From assembly GCA_020205615.1 (NCBI GenBank), contig CM035151.1, positions 13,664,565 through 13,728,564 on the forward strand: DNA of 64,000 nucleotides, written 5' to 3'. This DNA comes from Panax quinquefolius. Taxonomy: Eukaryota > Streptophyta > Magnoliopsida > Apiales > Araliaceae. Within the stretch, counting starts at the first letter, position 1; every line of letters begins with the position of its first letter. The notes below the pieces were generated by a model. The model was not told the DNA's origin, made no database searches, and was given only the letters and a program-made list of their open reading frames with translations. The position numbers and the translations under genes were made by a program. Shown piece after piece: positions 34,952 to 47,413 of this stretch.

Positions 34952-37650
34952 ATGATTGGTATCGAGCCAAACCTTTATGCGAATTATTAATTGTTCAGAT
35001 TTGATATGTATGTTGATATGTGTTTAGAACAATTTAATTGGGCATAATTTTATTGTATAAAATTTATTTATAAAATAAAAAAAAAAAAAAAAAAAGGAAC
35101 TCGCCATGGGAAAGCAAATGAAAAGGCAAAGCGATTCGCGTACCCATTTTAAAGGCATGGCAGGAGCTTGTTTTTTTTTTGTTCACAAGGCTTTAATCGA
35201 GGGTAGAATATTTAGAATAAAAGTGAAAGGTCAAAGACGGAATCGTGATGGCTAATGATTATCTAATGATTATCTAATCATTAGATAATGATTATTATAT
35301 ATATATATATATATCTTTGTTATGCACGGTTTAAAGAAATGTAGATTAAATGACCCGTGTTTTTTTTTTGTTTTTTTTAAATGAATGGGTCAAGACGGAA
35401 AAACTAAAGTTACGGGTTTAATTTTTTTGATCAAGACGCAAATCAATGGTATTAGGTTTTTGATGTGGCGATATATATACGGTTTGTCAAAAAAATTAAC
35501 AAGCATATGTATTACGTGAATAAAGGAAAGTGCACTTTTTTGGACTTGTGGTATCATATATATATATATATATATTATATAACGATTATATATATATATA
35601 TAATTGATATTAACTTTTATATATTATATATATATTTGATATTATATATATATATATATATACTTGCTATATAATATATATATATATATAATTATTTTAT
35701 AATTAAAATAAAAGTTTATTTTAATTTTAAAATAAAAAGTTTATTTTAATATTAAAATATAAAGTTTATTTTAATTTTAAAATTAGAATTTCATGCTAAC
35801 TAATTAGAGTTGGAATTGGATTCCATGATAACTAATTGGAGTTGAAATTGATCTTTCCTTAAATAAAGGAGTTTGTTTAGATATGAAATAAGATTTCATA
35901 TTATTCAAAATAAAAGAGTTTATTTGTGAATAGGAAAGAAAATCCGTGTTTCCTTAAATAAAGGAGTTTATTTAAATATGAAATAAGATTTCATATTATT
36001 CAAAATAAAGGAGTTTATTTGTGAATAGGAAAGAATATCCGTGTTTCCTTTAATAAAGATTTTTTTTTTTATGGAATTGATTCCATAATTAATTAAAATA
36101 AAAGAGTTTATTTTAATTAAAGAATTTTTTATATATATATGGAATTGGATTCCATAATTAATTAAAATAAAGGAGTTTATTTTGATTAAAGATTTTGATT
36201 AAAATAAAATAGTTTATTTTATTCAAAATTAGATAAATTAAAATAAAATAGTTTTATTTTGATTTAAATTTGGATTAAAATAAAGGAGTTTATTTTGATT
36301 CAAAATTAGATTTTATACTAACTAAATTTGCCCATTAAATGATATCAATATATATATTAAATATTTATTATTCATGAGATGAATGTTATTTATTGATGCA
36401 TATGGTGATGTATGTATAATAATAAATGGGATTGATTATGGACTATCGACCAATGCGATTGGATTTTATTTTAGTTGGATGCATGAATGTATGGGTTTTA
36501 TTAAATGGGGTCTGCAGACTGCCTTCTCTAATTTTTCTTAATGTAAATTCTATCTCCTCCTATGTACTTCCCTCGATCGACGATCAAGGTTTCTATTTAT
36601 TTTAAATAGTTTTGTAATAGGAATAGTTAGAATTAATTTTGAAAATTTGGAGATCAAGGAGCAAGGAGCGCTTGAAGACCCATTTGTAATGGAGCCCGGG
36701 TTTAAATGTAATAGTTATATTTAAATATTATTTCTTGCACCCCTTAGGGTTTGACCTTTTGGTTCACTTGGTGCTCTCTAGTGAACCAAACTAGAATAAA
36801 AGTCCATAATCAATCCGGGTAGAATATAGTATTCTATATGTGCATGCTTATACTATATATATTATATATTATGCAAACATGCTCGATGTTAATTAATATG
36901 ACGCCGTATTTTATATATATATGTGTAATGCGCTAAACAAGATGAGACAAATTAATAACAAACCCCTCAATTTTTATATTAAGTCCTAAGCGTTCAAAGA
37001 TATTTGAAATATCGAACGTCGCCTTTTAGCATGATAAAATTAATAGAGTATTAAATATTTAATATGAGTTTGTTGTGTCACCACAAGGCAAGTATTAAGT
37101 ATTTAAGATGTTAATTTATCACATTTGATGCTTATAAAGAAAATTGAACAATATTGTTTTGTTGTGTCACCACAAGGATGATATTTTTCTTTTTTGAATA
37201 TATGGAGTGCTAGGTCGGACTTAACTTGGATAATTTTGATTCGGATGTGCCACCACTTGATCAAAATAATCTAAGAGGCAAAATACAAGGAGTCAGCATA
37301 GTTGATGTAATTGACAAAAGTTGTCTACCTATTTATTTATATATAGTTTGTTGTGTCACCACAAGGCTATATACATTTGAAATGGGATCCTTATTCTCAC
37401 TAGCAAATCTTTAATTAGATTTTGCCGAACTATATAAGTGAGGGTAATATAGTTTGAAGAAAATAGTGGGAGATACCAATTTAAAACAAGACCTAATTTA
37501 TTTTGGTAATTAATAATAGAATGTATGTTAAAATGTTGTTAATTACAAATTCATTTACGTAATTTTACAATGTCTAAAATTACTATCATCGAAGCATATT
37601 AGATGCTAAATTAATCGGGCCAATTAAACGGATTGGTTAAGGAATATGAG
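34952..37650 (+). other. Copia untranslated leader with internal repeats
   Basis: About 2.7 kb between the primer site and the first recognisable gag codons. It has no coding sequence I can recognise. It contains an A run (about 35077-35095), TA runs (35556-35690), an array of AAATAAAGGAGTTTATTT hairpins (35700-36300) and three copies of TTGTTGTGTCACCACAAGG (37070-37366). It is long for a plant Copia leader. Confidence 0.6.
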
Positions 37651-40555
37651 AATAGTTCTCATAGTCGAAAAAGCTCTTATGTCCTTAATACGCCTATCCT
37701 CGCAATGGTTGCGAGATAATGCCTCGAGGAAGAGATTGCTACTTTTAGAAAGTGGCAAGATGATGCACAGCTGGCTCAATGCATCATGCTCGCATCCACG
37801 AAAGTAACGAGCTTCAAATACAAGATGAAACTATGGATGCTCTACTATATTCCTCGCACATCAAGTAGTTGATGGTGAGGAAAGTAGGACCGATAGATAT
37901 CGATATCTAAGGAGCTCTTCCGATCTAGAATGGCCAATGGGACTATAAATACGATAAAAAAGTTCTTAACATAATCAATTTGATTGATCAATTAGACAAC
38001 GGTTTTTGTCATGGATGGAGAGTTGAGCTAAGATTTGATCTTGCACTCACTCCGGACTCCTTTCACAATTGTTGTGAATTTTTCATATGAACAAGCTAGA
38101 TATCGCTTTGGCGATTTGCTTAACATGTTGAAAAATGTTGAGAGTCACTTTCCAACCAAGAAAGACCAAGTCTTCTTGGTAGGGGCAAAAGGATCTTCTC
38201 GAAAAAGAAGAACGATTCAAAGAAGGTAAATAGAAAGGCGTAAACAAAGGATAATAAGAACAAAATCGATACGATAAAGCAAGGAGTTTGCTTCCACTTT
38301 GCAATAAGCTCGGACTCGGAAATAAATCTGCGAAGCATCTTGCGAGAGGCTAACCAAAGAAGCTTAGTGAAGTTTTGGTTACAAATACAAATTTGTTCAT
38401 GATTTAAAATAATTTTTCTTTAAGTCAAGGTTCTACTTGGGTATTGGATACCGACTTTGGTTATCATAAATAGTGATTTATGAAGGGACCAAACAGAAGT
38501 AGAAAGCTAAACAAAGATAAGTAATCCTATGTGCGGAAAATGAAGCAAAGGTTGCCATATTAGCCATAGAAACTTATAGTTTAGTGATGCCTCTACGCAA
38601 ATCTATTAAGTCAATAAGTTGTTATTGTATTCCAGTTCTTGTTAAAAATATTATTTCCATTTTATTGTTGGACAATGAAATTTTTGGTATTATAATTAAG
38701 AACAATTGTTGTTCTATTTATAATAATAATGTTTTGTATAGAACTCGAATATTACTTAATAAATTTTATATACTTTATTTACGTGAAAATAATTTTACAA
38801 ATTGAACAAACTAGTATAAGAAAAGGAGATGATCATTCAAAGAGTTGAATGTGTGTATTTGCTAAAATACAAGTATGAATTATTTGAAAGGTTCAAAGAA
38901 TTCAGAAGTGAAACAAATTGACAATGTATTAAGATTCTTTGATTAGATCAAGGAATAAATACTTGTGCAATAAGTTTTTAGATCATCTCAAATGGTTTTC
39001 TCATAATGGACACATCCTGATACGCAATAATTGATTGATGTATCTAAAGGAAAAATCGTACCTTGTTGGACATGGTGCGGTCCATAATGATTTTACCGAC
39101 ATTCCAAAGATCCTTCAGGGTCATGTCCTAGAAATGGCTCGATATCTACGAAATGGTAACCTCAAAATCCATTTCAAGACTCCATAAAAGTTATGGATGG
39201 GAGGATTCCTAATCTTAAGTATGTTAAGATAAGGGTTATCCAACTTATGTGAAAAGGTTTCAAAAGGATAAGCTTGGGACAAGATTTGACAAGTGTCGAT
39301 TTGTGGGACATCCTAAAGTAAGTTTAGGGTATATGTTCTATAATTCTACTTAGCAAAAGGTGTTTGTTACGAAACACGCTGCCTTCTAAGATAAAGGTGT
39401 TTATCATTGAAGGGGCTAGTGGGAGGATAATAGATCTTGAAGAGTTCAAGAACCACAAAATACTATAAGTCAAATAAGAGGAACTCAGTAGATGTAATTT
39501 ATTGTACCACAAATCCGAATCGTAAAATCCGAATATAGTACCAAAGATACCTAGGAGGTATGGATTCATCATGGATGATGATGATGAGGTACACATCATA
39601 GAAGACGATGATCCAGAGTTACATTCGATGAGGTAAGACTTCTAGTGTGTACAAAAGGGTCAGTGGGAGCGTCGTGAAATTTCTAGTATTATATGTTGAT
39701 ATATTATGGATAAGGAATGATATACCAATGCTACAATCAGAAAAAGATAAAGTTGTCTAAACATTCCTCCATGAATGATTTGGAAGAGTATCTTAATTGG
39801 GGATATAAATCTATATAGATAGATTTAAGAGATGCTCGACTTAACCCAAGGAACGATATTCATTTGATGCTAAAGTCGTTTAGCATGGCAAACTCCAAGA
39901 GATTTCTCATGTCGATGAGCTATGGAGTGTATCTCTTAATAGTCCCCACAGACTCACGAAAAGAGAGTCGCATGAGTGACAATCATGTATGCAATGAAAT
40001 ATACGAGACCGATGTTGATCGGTCATATTCGGAGAAGTTCACTATGAGTCGCTGAAAACATCTTAAAGTGCTTAACCGCACTAAGGATGTGATCATATTC
40101 ATGGTGGGTCTAAATTAAAACTAGAGGGCTTAATGACTCAAGTTTTTCGAGATGCACCAAGATGATGAAAAATCCACTTTAAGGTAAAGCGTTACCTTGA
40201 ATAAAGGGTGCGATGAATTGAAAGGTTCCAAACAAAGAAAGTTCTTTGGTTTAGTGATAAAGACAAAGTATATAACTATAAATGAAGTCGCAAGTTGATT
40301 GTTTGGATTAAAAGTTCATTACGTAACTAGGAATAGTTCCTAAGTCTCATCTTGGATCTAAACATGTGTTGTGGCACTTTCATTTGATTATTAGAATCAT
40401 TGAAAGATGGGAAATCACTATAGAGATAGTGGACTCTCATGAACAACATTACATATCCATTAACTAAAGCTTATCCAACAAACAGGATAATCGCCACTTA
40501 GAGAAGAAGAGAGTATGAGATACCATGACGATTGGCTTTAGTGCAAGTGGGAGAT
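37651..40555 (+). pseudogene. Copia gag-pol remnant with a large RT deletion
   Basis: In order: gag (KWQDDAQLAQCIMLAS near 37755; LLNMLKNVESHFPTKKDQVF near 38140), a knuckle remnant near 38290-38400, protease (STWVLDT-like, near 38425), integrase pieces (near 38930 and 38990-39400), then reverse transcriptase only from FLVLYVD-ILW (about 39680). The catalytic YVDD reads YVDI because one Asp codon is missing. The N-terminal half of RT between about 39600 and 39640 is absent. RNase H fragments follow to 40540 (GSKHVLWHFHLI near 40350). Stops and frameshifts are frequent, so it is not functional. Confidence 0.8.
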
Positions 40556-42442
40556 TGAAAGTAGATGCATACACACAAGCCAATCATGTTTGATGATAAA
40601 GCATATACTTTGTAACAATCTTATTCATTTATTAATAAAAAGTATTAATTTATTAAAGGCTTTTAATTATCTACATGATGTTTGTTTTTATAATATGTGA
40701 TAAACCCATAGTTTTAAGCAATGCTTTTAGAATAATGATGATGATCATTCTAATGAGATCTAAATTCTTAAAAGCTTAAAACTAAAATAGTTCCCAATCA
40801 TTGGATTACTAAATTGGGGATTAGTGAATCCGGATAGATTGGTACATACGTCGTTTCTTGCTTTCATTGGATGAGGATGATTGATCTCACGATCATTTGT
40901 GTGGAGACACTAAAGCAAGTATGTAGGTGCTTATTAGAGAATAAGTTCATCGAACGTGGCTCACTAAGGAATACCTAATGGAGTTTTATTTGCTGTCAAT
41001 AGGAATTCTCAGTAGTGATAGTAGTACAAGTGATCCTTGGACTTGAGATCATCATAGTATCTCTGTGTATGATGAATTATACTTTGACTTATTCCTTAAG
41101 ACCCTTAGGGTATATCAAAGGGTATGCTTGGGTATAATAAGTTGTACATGGAGATAATGTATGATCAATAAAGAATCTACCACTTCTAATAAAAGAAGAG
41201 AATGTCCTATGTGATTCGATAAATGACAACCCAAGAGTCCTTGGCGGCGGCGTAATGAAATTAGAAAGGAGTTTCTAATTTGCATTATTTGAGTTGTGCA
41301 TTTAAGAGTCGAAATACATATAATTAAATAAAATAAGACTTGACAAAGAATTCCATGTCTTATATTTAATTGGGACATTGTATGGTGGAAGGATTGAATT
41401 GTACGGTAACTATTTACTCAAAGGTTCTTTAATGATTAATGTTGAAATCTATATTATCTGGAAAGTCGTTGATCGCTAGGAGGCTTATCCTATTGTAGAA
41501 TAAATATTATTTAAATAAATTAATTATTTAATTTATTTATTTAAATAAGATTAGAATTGTTCTAATTGATTTATTCACAACCTAGGTTTAATATGGAGAA
41601 CCTAAAGGGTCACACCATAAAAGGAAGAATAATTATTTAAGAAGTTAATGGCATAATCGTAATAATATATAGTTATATATTTAATTTAATCTATGGTGAT
41701 AGAATAAATTAAATAGCTTAATATTTATTATTTAATATTTTAGAAATATTAAATATAAATTAATAAGAGGAGTCTTATTAATATTATTACAATTATTATT
41801 ATTTTAATTTCTAAAAGAGTTTAGGAATTAATTTAATATAAGTACTCTCATTTATTCCTAATTGGATTAGGAAGGAAAATTAGTTAAAGGAGTTTAATTA
41901 ATTATCCCTAATAAGATTAGGGAGCTTAATCAATTAAAAGAATTTAATTAATTAAATAAAACCCAATTCCTTAATTGTTAAGGTGGGTTGCCCACATCTA
42001 TAAATAAGAGGAGTCTTATTATGGGTGGGATGGGTTGTTGATTTTTCAACATACGTAATAATTCCAAGTTGTTGGGAGTACACCTTTTCTATAGAGATAG
42101 AAAAACTAGGGTTTAGCCAACCAACCCCATCTTCTTGAATTTTATTCTTCCTTGGTGGATCACCCTCAGAGGCCAAACATTTGGGTGGCTAACGTTGATC
42201 AAAGGAAGGAACCAAACCCGTGGATTCAAGATTGAACGCGAAAGGATTTGGAGGTGAACTTGTACACTGAGAGGAAGCTCGATCTTCAAGGGTATGATTT
42301 ATTCTTTATCTTTTCGCTTAATTAATAATTATGCATAAAGGGTGATCCGGGTATATGGTTTGGAAAAATTTTAAACTCGATTTTACTCACTTCCGCACTT
42401 TTATGCAATTTGATTCATGTTATGAATATTACAAACCTAACA
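40556..42442 (+). repeat. Copia 3' LTR
   Basis: It starts TGAAAGTAGATGCATACACA straight after the purine tract and ends TATTACAAACCTAACA. It is nearly the same as the left LTR, which points to a comparatively recent insertion. Confidence 0.87.
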
Positions 42443-43184
42443 ACACCGTCATATTATTTTGTTCCAACTTGATAAACTCCACCTCCTTCATGTATGGCGA
42501 ATACTTTCGGAAAGTATTTGTCGTTGAATGCGACTCTGAACTTCTCCCAAGATATCTTGATCTGTTGAGAGTTGAGTACGCTTTCCGATTCCCACCAAGT
42601 CTGCCTCTCAACATAAAGGCGTGAAAGGGAACCTTTGCTCCTCTGAGCATCCCAAGACATCAAATATCTTGGTAATCTGCTTTATCCATGCTTCCGCCAT
42701 AAGTGGTTTTGGCTCACCTTTAAACTCCGGTGGTCCCAGCTCCTTGAATTGTTTAGCGGTGACCGCCTCGAGAGTTTTCCGTGTTTCCACCTACGTTTTG
42801 GGCGAGTCGCTCTCTACTTTGTTGTTGTTATAAATTGCATAAAGCCAATTTGAACATTTGATCATTCATCATTTGGTCGGTGTTGTTGTGTTTGCATGAG
42901 GATTGTCGCCTTCCCGATGCACATTATCCCGATTATTGATATGTGGTGAATCAACGATCGCTCAAGGCTCCATTCTTATTCTCAACATTCTCGAGATGTC
43001 ATTTTCGAATCACGCACAAAACAAAGGTTAATTGACATGTAACAAATTATCCCAATCTTCCTCGACCAACCAATAAAATAGCACATAAACTTAGGTAGGT
43101 CATACTAGCGAAGGTATTCCCGCTCTCCTCCTAGTACTATTCTCATATCTTAGCCAGGATCATATCCTAAGCTCGATACTAACC
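42443..43184 (-). pseudogene. element 1 5' gag and leader
   Basis: This is the gag half cut off by the Copia insertion. Minus-strand frames include KQFKELGPPEFKGEPKP, ITKIFDVLGCSEEQR and the WWESE region, in short overlapping pieces (42608-42790, 42454-42663), so it is frameshifted. From about 42850 to 43184 is the untranslated leader, and the primer-site-like GTTAGTATCGAGC (minus strand) sits at about 43172-43184 beside the LTR. Confidence 0.75.
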
Positions 43185-45740
43185 GTGATGCCCCAAAAAT
43201 TAGGTATACATCACCCATCTTGGGTCGCCACTTACATGGTATGTAATTTAAATACAACTTATTAACATAACTGCTGTATACAATACGACATAAATCGTGA
43301 GTTTAAATACAAATATCGTCTACTAGATATTATACAAACTCAAAAAAAAAGTCCTCATTACAATTATTATCACACTATTTCACGTAATAGTGAGGACTAC
43401 TAATGCTATCTTCGGACCATCACTGCGTTTCCCACTTCGTCCCAAATATATATTCTCATTTCTGAAGAGAACGGTGAAAGAAAGGGTGAGCTCAACTAGC
43501 CCAAGAAGAAATATTATAACTAAGATAATGCGAGAATAAATTATCAATAGTCTTCAACAATGTTAAACCGATAAAATACAATAGACAACCGGTTTAATCT
43601 GCGGTGAAATAATGAATCCATTAAAAGAGTCAAGTAGAAAATAAAGTCTACTATCTTTTAGGTTTTAAAAGGTTTTTCATCATTTGTTATAAATTTGAGA
43701 CTCACTTTTAATAAATATTCCACATCATCGAATCACCCCGCACTACTGACAAGGATATTCTTTAAGTATCACGACCACAATTATTCATGCACTACGCGCC
43801 AAGAATATTTGTGTATTCATTAATGGTCATGATCATGCCAACAATCAGACACCAACGCACTACTTCGGCCATCGAGGATTTTTATCACATCATTTGTAAC
43901 ATTACTATTCATGATTACACCGAATAGTCTCTCAATCATAATCATACCAAGTCCATCTATGCACTACAAGCCACGTATGACTTTCAACATAATATAAACA
44001 TGAGGATGATGACAATGATATAAGAATTCAATAAAACAAGTTCAAGAATTATTTTATCCGAGAATTATTAACGTCCAAATTATCAACACGATCTTTGTTT
44101 TGTAGAGTAAAATTCAAGAATGATCGGAAGAATATTTCCATGAAAGATATCGGATGAAACGCAAATATCGAGGATATTCCACTAATTTCATGGAGTATAG
44201 AAGTCAAAGTTTTAACCAACCGGGTATAATAAAGAATAGAATAACAAAAGAAATCACCATGCATGCGATAGATCCGCATGCGAGACGTTATTCTAAACAG
44301 AATAATAAATAACGGAACGAATCCGCCCACAAAAACGCATGATGACAGGATGTTCCAACAGAATAATAAAGAATGGAACCAGTCCAAAGTAAAACACACA
44401 TGCATGTGATGTTCCAATGTAATAATAATAAAGATTTTAACCAGTCCCTGTAAAACACATGCATGTGATGTTCCAATGTAATAATAATAAAAAGCGGAAC
44501 CGGTCCTGTAAAACACACAAGAGCATGTGATGTTCCAATGAATAATAATAAAGATTTTAACCAGGTTCCTTGTAAAACACATGATGTGATGTTCCAATGA
44601 ATAATAGAAGAATGTCACCAAGTATAGGTAAAACCAGCACAGATACAAAGTTATTCCAATGTAATAATAAGCAATGGAATAACAGCTTCTCTTCGTGAAT
44701 AAGAAAGAATAACACCCCTTACATTTGGTAGGAGATTGAATATCGCAAAGAAGGTGTAGTAACAAAATACTCTTCTTCTTTCTCTTATTCTCTATACTTT
44801 CTCTCTATAGCTTGAATGAATTCGTGAAAATAATGAAGCCCTGAGCCTCTATTTATAGAAGATTTCTAACTTGAAGACCTTTCTTGAGTGTGAAAAGGCA
44901 AGTGGCTCGGACGACTAATGATGTGAAAAAGAAAAGTGGTTTGGCCGCTTGTAATGTGAAACGACAAGTGGTTCGACGCATGTAATGTGAAACGACAAGT
45001 GGTTCGACGTCTGGTAAAGGTAATTACTATTAAAGAAGGTAAATACTATTGACGAAGGTAAATACTATTCACAAGGGTAATTACTATTGACGAAGGTAAA
45101 TACTATTGACGAAGAGACTCTTAGATGATGACATATGAGCCCCCCATAAAATAATCAAACTTACCACAAATTATTATTTTTTTCATCAACACATATTTAA
45201 TCTTTCAACAATTATTAATCATTTATAACTTGTCGTCTCAATTATTGATTTAATACTATAACATATTATACGATTGATACCGCGACAATAATTGAATCAA
45301 TAATATAAGAGATATGATGCGAAGAATTATCGTAGCGAATAATTGAAGCATAGCTAAGTGACTTCTCACGTAGCATCAATAATCAATCTGAGTGTCTTAC
45401 TATGCAACCACGCCAGACATCTTACTTTTTACCACCGGGTAGTTCAATGCTTTTTAACGGTAATACCTCCGCCATTATTTTTTTATAAAATATTTTTGTC
45501 GTTTTCTCAATCCGATAATAATTACATTGTGGGGATTACATTGATTGGTTAGTTGTATGCGAATATTCCCTAACAAAAGAATATTCCCACCAAACGAATA
45601 TTTTATAACAACTTGCATACTTTTGCAAAATTTATAAATATTACCCACAACTATAACATTATATCAAATTTATTTCATAATATTCAAAAATAATATTTAT
45701 AGAAAAATTCATCTTTATTTATAAAAGTTGATTTCTTACA
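43185..45740 (-). repeat. element 1, 5' LTR
   Basis: On the minus strand the LTR opens TGTAAGAAATCAACTTTTAT at 45740 and ends GGGGCATCAC at about 43185. A TATA box CTATAAATAG lies at 44858-44849. It matches the 3' LTR along its length but with many small insertions and deletions, most visible in the tandem-repeat part (44280-44600). Confidence 0.85.
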
Positions 45741-45881
45741 ATATGTCATTACCTTCTTCTTTCTTGCATGTGACATTCTTACTTGTGTTTTGTCTTACCA
45801 TTACAAGTTGATATGTAGACAAATCACCTTAATCTTATTACTACGTACTGCTGCTAACACCAAAACCTCATCTTTAATTTT

Positions 45882-45930
<49 letters not shown>

Positions 45931-47413
45931 TTTCAGAGTGAACTACTTGTTTAATTTACTGCCACTCCCATTTCATCACTACTCCATTACTTGTTTAATG
46001 GACTACCACTCCCATTTCATCACTACTCCATCCATATATATCAATTATGATCCATGTACGTACACCATTTCATTTGTTCGTTTTTATATAATTATTTCTT
46101 TTAATTAATTTCCAAAAAGTAAGTGCGTCTTAAAGTTGTTCTTCCTAGCTCGTGATTGGATAATGAGCTATATATATATAAATGATACGTGCAAAATCAA
46201 AGAAAAAGAAAAAGAGGGCCTCAAAAAGTATTCAAGGCTCAATAATTTCTTCTGTCCAGTTGCCAAACCAAATCTCATCTACACCAAAGAAGAGTTGCTC
46301 AATTTCTTCACATGAATAATGAGCTAAATCAAGAAGTAGCTAGCTAGGAATCATTGAAAATGGACCATGCATGTTATTTCTATTTGAATTCATGTGTAAT
46401 TAATGCTTGTTTAATTTGAGATCAAATTATAAGATAAATGGTATTATATTTCTCAAGTAAAGTGTTGGTAAAAATCTATGTTTTATTTACATTCATAAAA
46501 AAAATACTAAATTATTCTTGACGAATGTAAAAAGAGAGAAAAAAAAAAAAAAAAGAATAGTAACACGCACAAACGTCAAACGCAACCTTACATGTCATCT
46601 ATCTTATTAGCATAATAAACTTGAATTTTAAGTAATTAACATTTTAAATTTATAACTAGAGATTTGTTTATTTAAGGTCGCGATATCTACTTGAGAGTAT
46701 TATAAATAAGTCAAAATTTTAACATTAATTAGTATGTTATTAATTGAGTTGTAGTTTTTTTTTTTTTTTTTTTGAAAACAATCTTATTACATGCGTTGTT
46801 AATGCTTTTAAGTTTTAATCAATCTCCTAAAAAAGACATTAAAAAAAATGAAAAGGAGAGAAAAATATAAAAGAGGGGTGATCATGCAATATACTGACCA
46901 ATTAATATTGTACATTGCAGCCGTCAAACCTGTTTGGTTACGGATGTAGTATAACTTTTGAACAACTTCCAAGGCTAACAAGAATATCTGATTTTTTATC
47001 TGTTACGGAAATAATCACTCACAACAAATCTATTTGCTCACGAGGGTAAGGGTGTGTAGTACTATTTCATACATACAATAATTAATTCCATTTTTTATAC
47101 CCTTCTTGCTAAAAAAAATCCATTTTTTATTATTTTTTTAATGAATTGTTAGAGAATAACAACGCATCAAAAACAATAATAATAAAAAAAAATCACACAA
47201 GACACAAGATTTTATATGGTTCAATCAAAACGTTTGGACGACTAGTCAACGGTCGACGGTTGACAGTTTTACTATCTTTTAAAAAATTTGTGCATCATAC
47301 AATTGCATAATCCCCTCTTTATATAACAAAGAGTTCAACTATATATTACGAAAGTTTTCTGCTGATTGCGACGTATGTGCGTACATGAGATAAATAGAAA
47401 TTAAGAAGGGTCT
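45741..47413. other. AT-rich spacer between retrotransposons
   Basis: There is no recognisable gene. A TA run lies at 45884-45928, a direct repeat of ACTACCACTCCCATTTCATC-type sequence at about 45958-46030, a poly-A near 46545 and a poly-T near 46752. The end (about 47150-47410) contains ACACAAGATTTTATATGGTT, a phrase often seen at plant retroelement ends, so it may be an old LTR remnant. Confidence 0.45.
45884..45928. repeat. TA dinucleotide microsatellite
   Basis: An uninterrupted TA run of about 45 bases in the spacer between retrotransposons. Confidence 0.9.

Larger units (their letters stand above)
33070..42442 (+). mobile_element. Ty1/Copia retrotransposon inserted in gag of element 1
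   Basis: Two LTRs of about 1.88 kb (33070-34951 and 40556-42442) are very similar by eye. They flank an internal region with a primer site (TGGTATCGAGCC, 34957-34968), an unusually long AT-rich leader, a decayed gag-protease-integrase-RT-RNase H set in Copia order, and a purine tract (AAGTGGGAGAT) just before the 3' LTR. The flanks share ACAC and rejoin a contiguous chromovirus gag, which marks the insertion point. The first two bases of the left LTR (TG in the right copy) read AC. Confidence 0.85.
26296..45740 (-). mobile_element. element 1: Ty3/Gypsy chromovirus (Tekay/Del-like), split by a Copia insertion
   Basis: The minus-strand element is flanked by the 5-bp duplication ATATG (26291-26295 and 45741-45745). 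It has long LTRs (26296-28949 and 43185-45740), a purine tract beside the 3' LTR and an initiator-tRNA-Met-like primer site beside the 5' LTR. Internal order on the minus strand is gag, two CCHC knuckles, protease, reverse transcriptase, RNase H, integrase and a C-terminal SRVHNVFHISMLRKY region typical of Tekay/Del chromoviruses. Removing the 9.4-kb Copia element leaves about 10.1 kb, close to the size of element 2. The clade call is from remembered motif patterns and LTR length. Confidence 0.88.

Noticed and set aside
35465..35674. 69-codon frame rich in Ile and Tyr
   Set aside because: It is a translation of TA runs in the Copia leader.
44049..44765. 238-codon minus-strand frame as a membrane protein gene
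   Set aside because: It is built from LTR leader repeats; similar frames occur in other LTR copies. It is treated as a finding, not as a host gene.
47150..47413. Remnant of a Copia LTR next to element 3
   Set aside because: Only one phrase (ACACAAGATTTTATATGGTT) is suggestive; no boundaries or second copy are visible.
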